A DNA stretch of 64,000 nucleotides from Conus ventricosus (Eukaryota; Mollusca; Gastropoda; Neogastropoda; Conidae). The notes beneath the pieces are model-generated. The model saw only the letters and a program-made list of their open reading frames with translations, was not told where the DNA came from and made no database searches. Shown one piece after another: positions 1 to 11,253 of this stretch. Location of the stretch: contig CM031612.1 in NCBI GenBank assembly GCA_018398815.1, positions 3,943,508 to 4,007,507 of the forward strand. Reading direction: 5' to 3'. Both the position numbers and the translations under genes were made by a program. How positions within the stretch are numbered: position 1 is the stretch's first letter; each line of letters opens with the position of its first letter.

Positions 1-157
1 GGGTGTGTCGCTATTTGACAGCAGGGGGGGGCCCAAGAGCACAGACACATCACCGTGTCTCCCGATGAGGCCGATCCAGCGGACGAAGCCTAGGAGCAGG
101 CAAGACAATATAGATCTGTCTTTGAAGGAGAGTAACGATGGTTCCCTCAGCAGCGAG
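1..157 (-). repeat. Dispersed repeat family A, left half (split by the Maverick element)
   Basis: This stretch matches the reverse complement of about 59.43-59.57 kb. Shared blocks include GATCCAGCGGACGAA, CCTAGGAGCAGGCAA and GATGGTTCCCTCAG. The rest of the same repeat resumes at 15991, on the far side of the Maverick-type element, so this is the left half of an interrupted copy. The copy continues beyond the left edge of the window. No coding capacity is seen. Confidence 0.85.
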
Positions 158-163
158 TGAAGG
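158..163. repeat. Target-site duplication TGAAGG (left)
   Basis: TGAAGG lies immediately outside the left terminal inverted repeat and is repeated at 15991-15996 immediately outside the right one. The uninterrupted family A copy (reverse strand near 59.42 kb) has CGAAGG at the matching place. Six base pairs is the duplication length known for Maverick/Polinton integration. Confidence 0.85.
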
Positions 164-260
164 AGAGAACAGGGAAAGGGGCATTCTGGGCCACTCCGCC
201 CTCACTCAGTTCGGGCGAAAGTAAACCCAGAAGCCCCCTTTCCCTTTCCTCGACAAGTAA
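164..260 (+). repeat. Left terminal inverted repeat of Maverick-type element
   Basis: It begins AGAGAACAGGGAAAGGGGC and matches the reverse complement of 15888-15990, which begins GGAGAACCGGGAAAGGGGC. Similarity runs through GGGCCACT, CGCCCTCA and TTCGGGCGAAA to a shared GACAAGTAA. Beyond this point the left side enters a CA-rich microsatellite and the similarity is lost. Confidence 0.85.
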
Positions 261-299
261 ACTGCAACTACACACACACATGCACAAACACACAAAACT

Positions 300-327
300 G
301 CACCCACTCACAAACACCACACACACT

Positions 328-358
<31 letters not shown>

Positions 359-395
359 ACTAACAAACACCACACACACACACACACACGCTTTC
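300..395 (+). repeat. CA microsatellite
   Basis: Two adjoining runs of CA/ACAC repeats, with a few interruptions, just inside the left terminal repeat of the Maverick-type element. The His/Thr-rich reading frame here is a by-product of the repeat. Confidence 0.95.
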
Positions 396-1275
396 TTTCT
401 CTTTCTCTCTCAAGTAATGCCATAAAATCGGCACAACTTCTTCGATATAATTTTCAACTACAAACTTGTACATAGACAAGGCAGACACGGGCTGAAAACT
501 CGATCACTTAATTTACGGCTCGCGGCAGTTTGCACCTAGCCTTCCTGTGTAAACAAACACACTCATTGGTTGCGCCACATTGCTCAGAAATTCGTGATCG
601 AGCTGTCGACCGTGGCACGACTGGGGGCGGTCATGGTGTTGAGCTATTGAACAAGAAGCTGTGTTTTCACTGCGCTCTGTTGTGCCACTGTGTTTTAAAT
701 TGTGTTATTTTAAATGGCCCTAAAACTACGAAGAATCAGGGGGTTTTTTTTTTGTTATTCGAGGCCAAAGTTTTAACTTTTTAACGCATGTTAGAGTATT
801 TGTTGAAAGAAATTAGTTGAGTCAGTCAGTGAAGGCAAGCCAACTATTCCATGTCTGCCCGCACCGGCGGGCGTGTGTTAACTCTTCTCGCTATACAGCG
901 AGAGTCCCCTCTTTTCTCTGTTCTTCATTGCGCGTACTAGTAGTTGTCCGTGAAGGTGCGCAGCATGTTGGTGAAAACCGGAGAGTTTGTTGGTTCAAGG
1001 AAATGAAACAAATGTAGCTAGGTTTAAATACGTGTTTGACTATTGATGAATGGTTCCTTATCTAAAAAATGGCGCTGCATTGTGAAGTCGGCTGAAGCAA
1101 CAATCCATTACGCGTTGAGTGTCCGGGAGCTGGCCTTTGAGACAGCTAAAGCCTCGTTTAAAACACATGGCTTCATTCTTTTTTCTAATTCTAACTAGTT
1201 CATCTGGCTTTAAGTGTGCCCTTTAAGCAACTGAATGCGATTTTCGAATGGTCGGCAAACAAACTAGATAGGGTT

Positions 1276-1385
1276 AGGCAGACCTTAGTACATCTACGCA
1301 GTATGGAGAGGAGTAGTGTGTGGCTAGCACTATCGTCATATAACTGCATCAAATATACAAGACGATGTACTACAACCTTACAAAA
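1276..1385 (+). repeat. Direct repeat, copy 1
   Basis: This segment (GACCTTAGTACA ... TGGAGAGGAGTA ... CTATCGTCATATAA ... AAATATACAA ... GATGTACTACAA) recurs at 1786-1883 with scattered substitutions and indels. It lies about 510 bp upstream of its partner, inside the Maverick-type element. Function unknown. Confidence 0.7.
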
Positions 1386-1785
1386 CTATGTGAACAGATA
1401 GCTGACACGAGGCGCAACTTAATCGCTAGCGAGACGCGCAACCTCGTTCACACAGCGCACGGCAAGCGACCAAAAATCACAAAGCGAGAGACTTGGGCTT
1501 GCCAGTGAGGGGTGGGGGTGGGGGGTGTAATTCATTTCAGGTTGACAGCGCGCCAGGTGTCGTTAGCGCGGTTTGTATTGTCATTGAAGTGTGTGGTTAG
1601 TGAGAAGATATTTACCGGTTTTGTGCAGGTTGGTTTTGTTTATATAATAATTTAATGCATGGCAGAACAAAGACAGTGGGAGATTTTCTAAGCAGACAAT
1701 ACTTTGACGAGCATGTTGAGTACCATGTCACATAGCAATGACAAGCGAGCGTCCAGCAATCCCCGTAATCGGTAACGGCGGAAGG

Positions 1786-1883
1786 CAAGACCTTAGTACA
1801 CTACCTATGGAGAGGAGTATGTGTGGCCGCACTATCTTCATATAAATGCTCCAAATATACAATGACGGATGTACACTACGGCG
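1786..1883 (+). repeat. Direct repeat, copy 2
   Basis: Diverged second copy of the segment at 1276-1385. Conserved landmarks are GACCTTAGTACA, TATGGAGAGGAGTA, CACTATCTTCATATAA and CAAATATACAA. Confidence 0.7.
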
Positions 1884-2007
1884 ATTAGAGCCCGCCATAA
1901 AAGCTTGGCACAGCAGTAATGGCTGTAATCTGGCCCAGTTTCAAGCCCCCCTGGTTGAGAAAAGAGGACACAGCAAACTAGGCGAAGGATTATATTGGTT
2001 GGACGTC

Positions 2008-2330
2008 CATGCTTTCGTCGGTTCTCGGCGCGGAACCGGTGACCTACTGCTGGAGCTCCCGCCCCACAAACCCCGACAGTTTTCCCTAAAAATAGTTCTT
2101 ACCTCACCTGCTTTGACGTCATGCTTTCGCCGTTCACATGGTGGAGCGCAGTGAACGGTGACCTACGTGCTGATTTCCTGAGCCCCACAAAGCCCGGACA
2201 GTTTTCAAAATATTTCTTACCTCACCTCTTTGACGTCGCTTCGCCGTTCACCAGCGCCGTGAACGGCTGGTCCCCTACTTTGCTGACTCCTGCCCCGTGC
2301 TTAGGCTGGCCTTTTTAGGCCGGGTGTAAC
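2008..2330 (+). repeat. Tandem repeat of about 110 bp, 2-3 imperfect units
   Basis: Each unit contains a GACGTC...TTTCG(C/T)CGGTTC block, a (G)GAACCGGTGACCTAC or GTGAACGGTGACCTACG block, CCCCACAAA(C/G)CC(C)G(G)ACAGTTTTC, and TTCTTACCTCACCT. The third unit is partial and ends near CCGTTCACCAGCGCCGTGAACGG, itself a small inverted repeat. It lies inside the Maverick-type element and is GC-richer than its surroundings. Confidence 0.75.
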
Positions 2331-5300
2331 TTTATACAATTGTCATTGTTTTATTTAATCAGGCTTTTGTTAAATGCACTTGGCGCGGCTGCTTTGAACT
2401 TGCAACTAAAGAGCCAATGCATTACAAAAAAAAAACGCCAAGGCACTGTCTCGCAAACCACGTGGGTGATTTACAACATGAACAAAGAATAAAGCTCTGT
2501 GTACACCACACACACTCCCACCGGGCCCAAGTCTCCGGGGGCGGCGGCGAGAGGGGGGGTTGCCCGGTTAATGAGGAAGTTTGTGAAAGTGAATGAGGGA
2601 CGGCGGGGGGCCGAGACTGATGCTATGCAATCGGATATGAGGAGGGGTGGCGAGTATGATAAGGTTCGAGCGTTGATTTTTAGGGCGTTAGGGTGTCGGT
2701 GGGACAAGTTGGGGAGCAAAGAGGTGGAGGCACATGATTTCGGGATGGAGAGCGTTGCTGAGTTAGGAGGATAGGAAGCAAGTTGCTTATAAGTTTGTGA
2801 TTAAGTCATCCTCTAAGTACAACCAAAGTTCTTTATTTAAGTATCTTATAATATCAAAAAAATACAATCTATGTTTTGATCTTAATAGTAAATGGCTAAG
2901 ATATACACACACCCTCAAAAAACGCGTCATCGGTGAGATGTCTTCTCATCGCGTTCTTAGCATTGATCTTAAGAAGTCTTTACACCCAAAGCAACCACAT
3001 TGATTACAATTCTGGTCTATGGAATGTCTTTATAGACTCGATGACTTGATTTAGTGACTTTTATCATTTTTCTAATACGCCATATCTATTTTTTTTTAAA
3101 GAAATTTAAAATATTATTCCATTATAATGGGATCAAAAAGAGGCTGGTTATTGGCGGTTTGGCGTGCAGTTTGCTTTTGCGTAATTAACGGTTTCAGGTT
3201 GTGCTAATTTCTTTCGTTCTGTTGCCATTGGGTATATAGTTTATAGCCATAATAACTGCCGCCCACGCAGCAATGGCGCCAAAAATGGCAACAGTTTAAG
3301 TTTCAATATTCCATGAAGACTTTGGGCCTGGTATCACATGGAAGTTTTATAGCTGCATTGAAAATCACTTGGCGGAGGGGCTGGCGGTGTTTATGTATTC
3401 ATAATGCTGTAACATTAATGTTTTGTCTGTTCCACCTGCTAATTGTTTTTTCCTGCTTCAACACCCCAGATTCTTAATGTCTCGCACCTGGTTCAGTGTT
3501 TCGAGGGGAGGGGCGGGCTTGTTACTTTCTCCACCTGATTCAGTGTTTTCTGGTTCTGCTGATTTTTCCAGATCTTTCATTTTGGAAGGAAATAAAATCT
3601 ATATGATTAAAAGTTATTAATCCCCATGATCGCTGGCGATAACATGTTCCAAATCTATAGTAAATCACACCCTAGAGACTCTAATGACTTTGTTACAACT
3701 GGATCTTGCGTTAAATCATACGTAAGATCTTTTTCAGATTCAATGGAACAAAACTACTGACTAGTTTAGTGTACAAACTAAGAACCGTTTGCCCCCACAC
3801 ATTTCACCCATTCTAGACCCCAGCTGCGCTTCATACCTGTTATGATACTTAAAATTGTCTTGCGGCGACATTGTTGAATCTGTTCAATGCTGACGGACTA
3901 GTTCAGTTCGCGAGGAACTGTTTTCAGTTTTCCCACATGCTGCCAAAGAATACAACCTCTCCTTTTTGGCATAATAGCTTGCATCACGTGGTCATTCATA
4001 AGTTCAGGAAGGTTTAGGCTGCCTTGTAGCTGTAGGAGATCATCGCAGTTCATGTTTTTTATAAATTATAATTATGTTTATTTTATAAAAAATGAAGCAC
4101 TGAAAAACTATGCCAACCTTGTATACCATTCTGCTGTTATTGGAGGACTAAGTGTGGATACTCAATGCTTGGTACAAGCCTGTTATGAATTAACCAGCAG
4201 ATCGTGGCAAACAAGACTATTGAGGATTCAGCAAAGCATGGATGCTACATTGCAGCTCGGTTGCCACCGAAAGATTTTCTAGTCAAGCAAGGAAGAATTC
4301 CAGCAATAAAATATGTAAGAAAAAAAATACAATTTATAAAAAATGGCTCCTCGCAATATGAAGCGGCGCTGTGGTAAATGCGCTTGCCTTTTTAGCGGAA
4401 GTCATTTCCATTAGTAAACTGGGGAATGGCGGCGAGAGAAAAAGACATAACAAAGCTATGGACACTAGCAGCTGCACAAGACGCACTATGAAAGGCAGAG
4501 ACCTTGAGCAGTTTAGATTTTATAATGACACAACTGAAAAGACAGGGCAATGCAGCTTACACATTTAAGATGTGATCAACCAATAAAACCCATATTATCT
4601 TGTAACAGGCAAACCAATCGAACATTGCCCCCACCAAAATTCAGTGACTTTTATCAAACCATCAGAAAAACAAAAGATGCACGAAAGCGGGTTTATATGT
4701 TCGTTGGGAATGACAGTCGTGTATTTTTGTTGCACATAATATGGCTGAATCAAAATGAACAATAATCTATTATTACGCCCAAAAGGATATTGAAGGGCAT
4801 CACAGCAATCAAAAAGCTAAGGCCAAAGCGGCAGTTTTTTTGGGGGGGGGGGGGGGGGGGGGGGGGGGTTTTTTTTTAAGGGGAAAACAAACAGCAAAAA
4901 GAATGGTTTATCTAACAAGCGATTTTTTTTTTTTTTTTTTGGCAAATTTTATTTACCTGCCCCTAGACGAATACAAGACCACACTTTGGAACACACCTCC
5001 AAACGACACCCATCAATGATTCTTCTATATATACCCTCTGATAGGATTAGACGAAAAAGATTTAAGTAAGCACTCACAGTCATTGACAAAGCTCAAGATA
5101 CAAAGATGCGGAACCCATAACACTAAAGAGTGCTGCTGCTGTTGCTGTTGCTATACAACTGATATACTCAACGAGCCCCTTAATTATCCTCGCATGATTC
5201 ACGTTGATATGGAATAGAAATTTAAGGCCAAGTGAATCAATTATGTTTTGAACATAGAGTTTAACTATTAAAAGAAAGGGGCATCCCAGGAGTGCACAGA

Positions 5301-5370
5301 TCACAGCAGTGGTTGAAACTTAACTAACAGTTAGCTGAAAGACGTTTTTTCTTACCAGTATCCCAGAGAC
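2331..5370. other. Interior of Maverick-type element, coding remnants not assigned
   Basis: No intact gene is recognised. Minus-strand sequence at about 3450-3600 reads as a short acidic, proline-containing frame beginning MKDLEKSAEPENTE, and plus-strand sequence at about 4190-4370 also looks like a coding remnant, but neither matches a family I can name. There is a poly-G tract at about 4842-4868 and a poly-T tract at about 4922-4940. An integrase would be expected somewhere in such an element, but I could not identify its catalytic residues here. Confidence 0.4.
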
Positions 5371-5441
5371 TTTTATTGACAACTCTCGCAACACAGCATG
5401 GGTTTAAGAAGACTGCCCTCAGTTTTTGCGCGCAATGAATA

Positions 5442-5768
5442 ATGAAGAATTTTCAAGGGGCTAAAGCCAGTACAAGCAAACAAAAGATAAAACAAGACAT
5501 GTTGTTGAAGGAGAGTCTTCATCCGACAAACATTTACCGTTGGTTTAAAAGTAAAGGGACCTTTATTTACCGGGAAGCAGAAGGGGACACTCGCATCAGG
5601 GCTACCGATCCAGTTTGGAGGGTTGACCCGTATGAAATAAATAGAATTGTAAAGATGAATCCGCCCGGGATTATTGTTACGAGAAACTGGCACAACAAAA
5701 CGCCAGCCCCTCTTAGATCTTTGGGAAAGAAGAACGCGAGAATTCCGCCAGACACAGTTCCGCTTTAA
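5442..5768 (+). CDS. Hypothetical 108-residue ORF inside the Maverick-type element
   Basis: This is one of the few uninterrupted frames in the element. The predicted product is basic and soluble-looking, with no signal peptide or membrane segment and no motif I recognise. Its central third is rich in charged and aromatic residues (for example IYRWFKSKGTFIYRE), which looks more like real protein than its antisense frame. It lies just beyond the carboxyl end of the minus-strand polymerase remnant and converges on it. It could be the surviving 3' part of a longer element gene, because the region just upstream is not open in the same frame. It may also be chance, given how decayed the rest of the element is. 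Confidence 0.3.
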   Translation: MKNFQGAKASTSKQKIKQDMLLKESLHPTNIYRWFKSKGTFIYREAEGDTRIRATDPVWRVDPYEINRIVKMNPPGIIVTRNWHNKTPAPLRSLGKKNARIPPDTVPL

Positions 5769-5859
5769 TTTAAGGGACGGTTCTCCAGGCCCGATTGCCT
5801 AGGAAAACTCTGGATTTACAAACACCCTGTTTGGTTTGTTCTATCTAATGACGTCTTTG

Positions 5860-8800
5860 TTACAAACTGGTGTGTTGATCTCATGTAGATTAGATCGCAG
5901 TTTACGGTTGTGCATGCTGATAAGTCTTTATTGCCAACGTTTATGCGTCTTTGTTGTTGTCATGGGGATATGGTGCCTGCACTAACCGGGCGAGGGGTAG
6001 AGCCCGGGTTGCTTCTTAATGATTTCTCTGGCTCGAAATACTGGACATTTGTTGACCTTAGCCCCACAAACTCCGTGATCACCTGTCCAGAGAATTCATC
6101 CGTCATCTTTCCTAAAACCTTCTTGTTAGTAAAGTTGAATGCAAAGGCGAATATTATAGGGTAAATCAGATGTGGGTCCGTACCAGCCCCGCTGGCCTGA
6201 GCTACGTTCTAGTCCATGTCTTTAGAGAGGTCTTCAGTAGGAATATCTAATAACAAAACTATCTGTATCTGTGTAAAGCACTCGGGACTCGGAACGAGGG
6301 CTTAAGTAGTCATAAAGAACTCGAACATCAAAAGCTTGATAATTCGAAAACTAGTAAACCCAATCCATACGGGTGTTGTCGAATTGACTTTCTTTTTGTT
6401 CATCATTATGCCAAAAAGCTGATCATGAAAACTGCGGAAACCGGATAAGAGGGTTTGAAGTCACTTAAGGGCTTCATTTCGCTGGGGTGACTAATCTGAC
6501 ATCTTTGCGCGTGTGCGGATTCTCCATAGTCTTGTCCAAACAGCTGGTGGTTTCATCAGCTTGAAAAAGTCTTGTAGATTCGGAAGCCATCTGTGATTTA
6601 GTTCTGAGGATCAGTGTTCTTCAGATGTATGGTTTCATGATCTGTTTCGTGATCAAAAGCAAGTATGCGAAGAACTGCTGTCACTTCAAACCATCTTAAT
6701 TAAAATTGAGAGCTGTATGTCAGACATAATGTTTGTGGCCGCGAAGATAGGCACAAGTTTAGGTGGTTCTCTTGGATCATCTGTAGTCTTTCTGCTGCTA
6801 ATGGATAGTCATTATGCAGGGCATGGAGTTCCTGAGGAATATTCTAATTCAACTCAGATGAAACGCACGCTGTTGACGGCTTAAACTGCCCCACCTTGTA
6901 ATGCTTTTTGAAAGATTAATTTGTACCTGTGTACATTTTACAGTTGCGTAATGGAAGTGATTGCGCCCAGTGCCCATCCATACAGATTGTGTCATCTAAA
7001 TACATAAGAGATTAGGCCTTTTTACTTGGATCATAGTCGTCCAGTAGTTGTTTTTGCTTACAGTAATGATCACGCCATACTAATTCCTCCACGCAATCCC
7101 AGTTTAATCATCTGAACATTGTAGGTCAGACACTAAATCAATCTGTACTCCAGTAAACTGTAGAAAGCCATCCCAACTCATCCCGGGCGCAGAAATATAA
7201 TGCGGCGTGATCAAGGCGGTAATGTGTCAGGCAGATCTTTCTATAATTTTCAAAGACGTCCGCCAACAAACAGACATCAGCCATCAAGTAGGAGCATGAT
7301 AGTCCTCCATCGTGTTACAATCCTAACTTCTGCACGCTCTTGAGCATGCTGGGAATCGGAGTCGCTGATGTCCCGTTCCTCTAAGACTAGAAAAGAACAG
7401 GCCTTTAGGTGGAAGTGGTATCTTCATCAACCTTTCCCAACGGGGTCAGGTACGCATAAGGGTAACCGCCCTTTCTCCAAGCGTTGGGTTCAAAATATTC
7501 TTCCGTTATTGGGCAGGACTTTAAGGACATAGCCAGTGCCTCTAGGAGCCCAGCATGTGTTGCATAGAGTTCGTAAAAGACTTATATTTAGATTAAAGCA
7601 CTGTACTTTGCTGATGACTGGCAATGCATGACACCCTAAAAAAGCATCGTCTACTGCTTGCAATATAAGATGAGAGTCGTAACCTCCGCAAGTTAAGAAA
7701 GAAGATGGGACAGCTTTCCAATGTCTTTGGTTCAAACTTTAGTTAAGATTGGCATTTTACTGTGTGCTGCTCCTCTGCACGTTCACTATGGGATCATGGT
7801 CTCTTACTGTGGGTTGACACGCTGGGGCGTTAAGCTCCTAAACCGCAAAATCCAACAGGGAGTGGCGGGAGGCATATGTTGTGGTCTTCAGGCTCATCAT
7901 GATTACAGATAAAATCAGATTAATAGAACAACATACCACTTGGCTGCATGCGTGGAAAAATCTTCTAGCCGCATCTGGCCTCTGGATATTCTGGCGTTGA
8001 ATGAGCACCATCCGACCTAACAATAATGAAGGCAAATGAACAAATCTGATGAGTACTCAGTAAGACGTTTTTCGAAGTTTTTGTGGTGCTGGCCCTTCAT
8101 AAGGAACAATAGCGACTCAAGTCTTGCGTAAACAACATATGGAGAATGTTGCAGTTTTTTTTCCCAGTTCTTAAAACTAACTGTAGACCGGTGGGGGCGT
8201 AATTAGTTCTGTAATACCGTCCTACAGAACTTTTACAATGTGTATAGGTTCACTCGCAGCTGGCACAGAATGGAAATTCTTGTTAAACATTTTCTGCAGA
8301 ATTCTTGTTTGCTATGTTTGTATGTAGTATAACTAATAATCTACTCCATTGGCGTATCAATGTGTAATGGGGTAGCCCCGCGGTGAAAACATTTAGGTAG
8401 TAAGTCCACATGATTTTTTGGCTGGTTTTCCCCTATTGTTGACGGTTCCTGGACACTTTAATTGGCACCAAATGTGGGTTTCCTCATCCCTGTGTATACA
8501 TTAAACAGTTATTGGTTTGTTTTGTTGCTTCAAACTGATCAATTTGGTCTACACACCAGGAAAGGATATGCCATTGAAGTAAGATCTTTGGCGTATTGCT
8601 GATAGTAGTCACTCTTTCTGTCGTGGTCCGCGGACCATGATGCAGCCTTGCCAGAACGCACCACATGAAACATTTGTTGTCTGAATTTTATGTTAAAACC
8701 TGCTCTCGTTAAAACCCACTCCCGAGGAGCGGAATGTACAGCCTTGCCTACAATCGGTGCATACTTAGGCCGTTTTTTAATCTATTCTCTAAGACGTCGC

Positions 8801-9300
8801 CCTCTGCCAACCAGAGCTCTCATTTTACTTCTTCAGCCGGCAGCGTCAAACTGTGAAAGCAGTTCGTCAGCCCAACCGGTGTTATCATAGAGGAAAGAAT
8901 AGTCCTGTGTTTAGTTGAGACCCAGACTTCTAGATTGGTTCTTCATATTGTTACCATAGTCGATAAAACAGCTAACATTAACTTTAACTGCGGGTCTATT
9001 GGTTGTTACCTGAACTTGAGAAATAGCAAGGACAACCTTGCCTTTGGGGGGGGGACGGTTGTTGGGCAATGACGTTCTAAATCTATATCATTCAGTGCTC
9101 TTGATAAACGCCGCTCTCGTGCATTCCGCCAAACAATTCGTCTTGTCCGTCATATAATCTTAGCCATGCTGTCTTCTTTTCTAAGCCAAAAATTGATTTA
9201 AATTTAAAAAAATACTTAATCAGAACCATAGCAACGGTCTTTTTGCGCTTGGACTCAGATACTAAAGTATAAACACCTTTTGGTGTTGTAAGGTGAGCTG
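5860..9300 (-). pseudogene. Protein-primed family B DNA polymerase remnant
   Basis: Read on the minus strand, broken blocks of a family B polymerase appear in the right order from high to low coordinates. An amino-terminal block lies at about 8500-8740. An exonuclease-region block lies at about 7225-7302 (DVCLLADVFENYRK visible). A palm block with YLDDTICMDGHW lies near 6950-7010, where the motif A aspartate region is expected. The catalytic motif C TDTDS, inside VLYTDTDSFVI, is at about 6258-6280. A post-palm block with DEFSGQVITEFVGL is at about 6053-6100. Frames change and stops occur between every block, so no functional enzyme is made. In Maverick/Polinton and adintovirus genomes this enzyme replicates the linear DNA from a protein primer. 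Both ends of the remnant are approximate. Family assignment is firm; the choice between Maverick and adintovirus is not. Confidence 0.8.
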
Positions 9301-9959
9301 TTATAGAACAGTTAATGTCTCGTTGACTTTTTTAAGCATCCTGTAGAATGATCTACACAAAATCTGCGCTCGGGTCCTGGCTGTTGAGAAAAACTTGACA
9401 CACGCCTTTCTTTGAAGATCAACTTTTGTCTTGAGTCATCAAAAGCACCTGTAAACGATTAAATTCTTCATCCGTGGATTGTTTGAGTCAACTAGCGCAT
9501 GATTTATTGTCAGTTTGGAACGAGCGAAGTTTAGCTGTTATTAGTGTGAACCAGAGCGTGAGCTTTGGAGTTTATAGTTTTTATTTTTTTGCTAAGCGGC
9601 ACCTACAGCTAATGAACGCAGGCCGAGAGCCTAAAACAAACCTCCTAGAGGTAAAGCTGCGGGTGCGCCTATGCCGTTTGCTAAGAGACCAACACTCGTT
9701 CCTGCTGATAGAGCACTTATAGTCGAGCCCCAGTATTAACATAAGAAAAGCATTAAAGGCAGCATAATACTTTCGTTTAGGTTGTGCTGGAGTTTGGAAA
9801 GGCCTGCTCTAGTACTTGCTGCATTTGCGTAATGTTGGTTAATCTAAAGGTTTTTTACTTGCAGCAGCAGATGCCTGCTATCCTTCCTTTTGGCGCGCTC
9901 TAGGCACTTGGTTAATCCTGAACAGACATCATTTTATAAAATAAACAATAATTTAGTAT
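9301..9959. other. Between polymerase and capsid-like remnants, nothing assigned
   Basis: Short frames only on both strands. The plus-strand 82-residue frame at 9474-9722 has no recognisable motif and is probably fortuitous. The missing amino-terminal end of the polymerase, or a small element gene, may lie here in decayed form. Confidence 0.35.
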
Positions 9960-10860
9960 AATACTTCTTTTATCTGTATCTCAATATTCACTGCGCATCA
10001 GTGTAATAAAAACAAATGTTCAGTAAGCGGTTTATCGGCTTCTTCTTCTTACAATTTGAATGTTTATTACGTCGCTCACAGCTCTCCCGCGTCCATGCAA
10101 CGTGATTACCTCTGGTGACCTAGGTCTAATCCAGAAACCGTATTTGTTGTTAAATAATCACAGCCTAACATTGTGAAGATGTAAATCGTTAGACGCAGGT
10201 CTACTGGTGGGAGTTGCTACTCCTCCTCCCCCAAAAAGTTTTCTTATTTCATCAAAATGCTGATAAGGTGTAAGCCCGCTAGCGTAGATTTGGTTAAGGA
10301 ACTAACCCTCAAACGAACATTGTACTTTCGTTATTTTTGATTAAAAAACTTTTCACTTCCTCGTTTGAATGGTGTCTCTGCTTCGCACAGCAATATAATA
10401 CTTTAAGCGTTCTTGCTGCAACTCTACAAACTAAAATGCCATATAGTGTCTGCCCTCTTCGAGGATATGTTGTAGGATGAATCACTCCTTTCGTAAAATT
10501 ACTAATTCGGACTCAATATTGGTGCCCAATCAGCCTTGCTAAATTAGAGTTGCTAACACGTCAAACTCTAACAAGATGCAGAAATGCTGTACTTGTGGCT
10601 GTGCGGGGGTCTGATACTGATAACGCTTTGTATTCATTAAAAGTGAGTTCATAGACAATCTGTTCTTTTAATGCGCCGTTGAAAGTATGGGGCATGCGCT
10701 TTAACAACATCAAAACTAAGGATGGAAAAGCGATTTCCCAGACGCAACTTGAACGCTACAGGCTTTTTCTTGTCTTTAGCAGCTGCGCGTCTATTCTGTG
10801 TTTTAGGCCATCATCATTTTCAATTCCTTGAAATGCAAGATCACCGTTCATTCCCGTTAG
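9960..10860 (-). pseudogene. Decayed element gene, possible virion/capsid protein
   Basis: On the minus strand a broken coding sequence runs from a likely start near 10840 (MNGDLAFQGIEN) to about 9960. Well-preserved stretches include YELTFNEYKALSV (about 10622-10653) and a Gly-rich block FGGGGVATPTSRP (about 10205-10245), separated by frameshifts. The composition, the position upstream of the polymerase on the same strand, and a general resemblance to uncharacterised proteins of Maverick/adintovirus-like elements suggest a virion protein. I cannot show a jelly-roll fold from sequence alone, so the function is an inference. Confidence 0.35.
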
Positions 10861-10945
10861 CCAGAGATCAAATAGGTTTTAAATATGTCTGCATTGTGTA
10901 AAGAAAATATTTCTGCCCCTCAATTGTATAAAATTTTCTTAACGA

Positions 10946-11233
10946 TTGCCCGGCCCAGATTCGGGACAACTGTCCTCTTTGGGCTGTTTTGAATCGAGCT
11001 CGATTTTGAAAGTAAGACGCGCAGAGCCTGGCACAACCAAATGTTTTTTGTTTCATCCGCTCGCTAAGGCTGGAAAGTGGACAGAAGAATTGAATCTGCA
11101 TCAATATAGAGGGATCTTTTGGAACAAGAATATTCCGTTTATTGCCCTTCACGCCAAGGGGTTCTTCAGCTTTTCTAATACGGTCAGAATCGAGCCATAT
11201 GCTGGTGGGCTTTGGTTTTATAAAACAAAATAA
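10946..11233 (+). CDS. Hypothetical ORF upstream of the conserved plus-strand remnant
   Basis: A 95-residue open frame, mixed hydrophilic and aromatic, with no signal peptide and no recognised motif. The carboxyl half (about 11030-11233, including KWTEELNLHQYRG) looks more protein-like than the amino half, so the true start may be lost upstream. It stops 20 bp before the ATG of the next plus-strand remnant at 11254, as expected of compact viral-type gene packing. The minus-strand frame over the same bases is probably its shadow. Confidence 0.3.
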   Translation: MPGPDSGQLSSLGCFESSSILKVRRAEPGTTKCFLFHPLAKAGKWTEELNLHQYRGIFWNKNIPFIALHAKGFFSFSNTVRIEPYAGGLWFYKTK

Positions 11234-11253
11234 AAAGTTAATTATTTAAAAAC

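Larger units (their letters stand above)
400..2007. other. Left interior of Maverick-type element, no gene recognised
   Basis: Only short frames are present, and none has a recognisable motif. The one structural feature is an imperfect direct repeat of about 100 bp (1276-1385 and 1786-1883, listed separately). This may be decayed coding sequence of the element or later host insertion. Confidence 0.4.

Noticed and set aside
2499..2774. 91-residue GC-rich frame in the left part of the Maverick-type element
   Set aside because: No recognised motif; an antisense frame of similar length exists; GC-rich sequence opens frames by chance.
4000..5800. Retroviral-type integrase of the Maverick-type element
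   Set aside because: Expected for the group, but I could not find a zinc finger or a D,D-35-E pattern in the broken frames here, so it is not claimed.
7490..8035. Plus- and minus-strand frames of 60-80 residues in the 7.5-8.0 kb part of the Maverick-type element
   Set aside because: They overlap polymerase coding debris; none extends a recognised block in frame.
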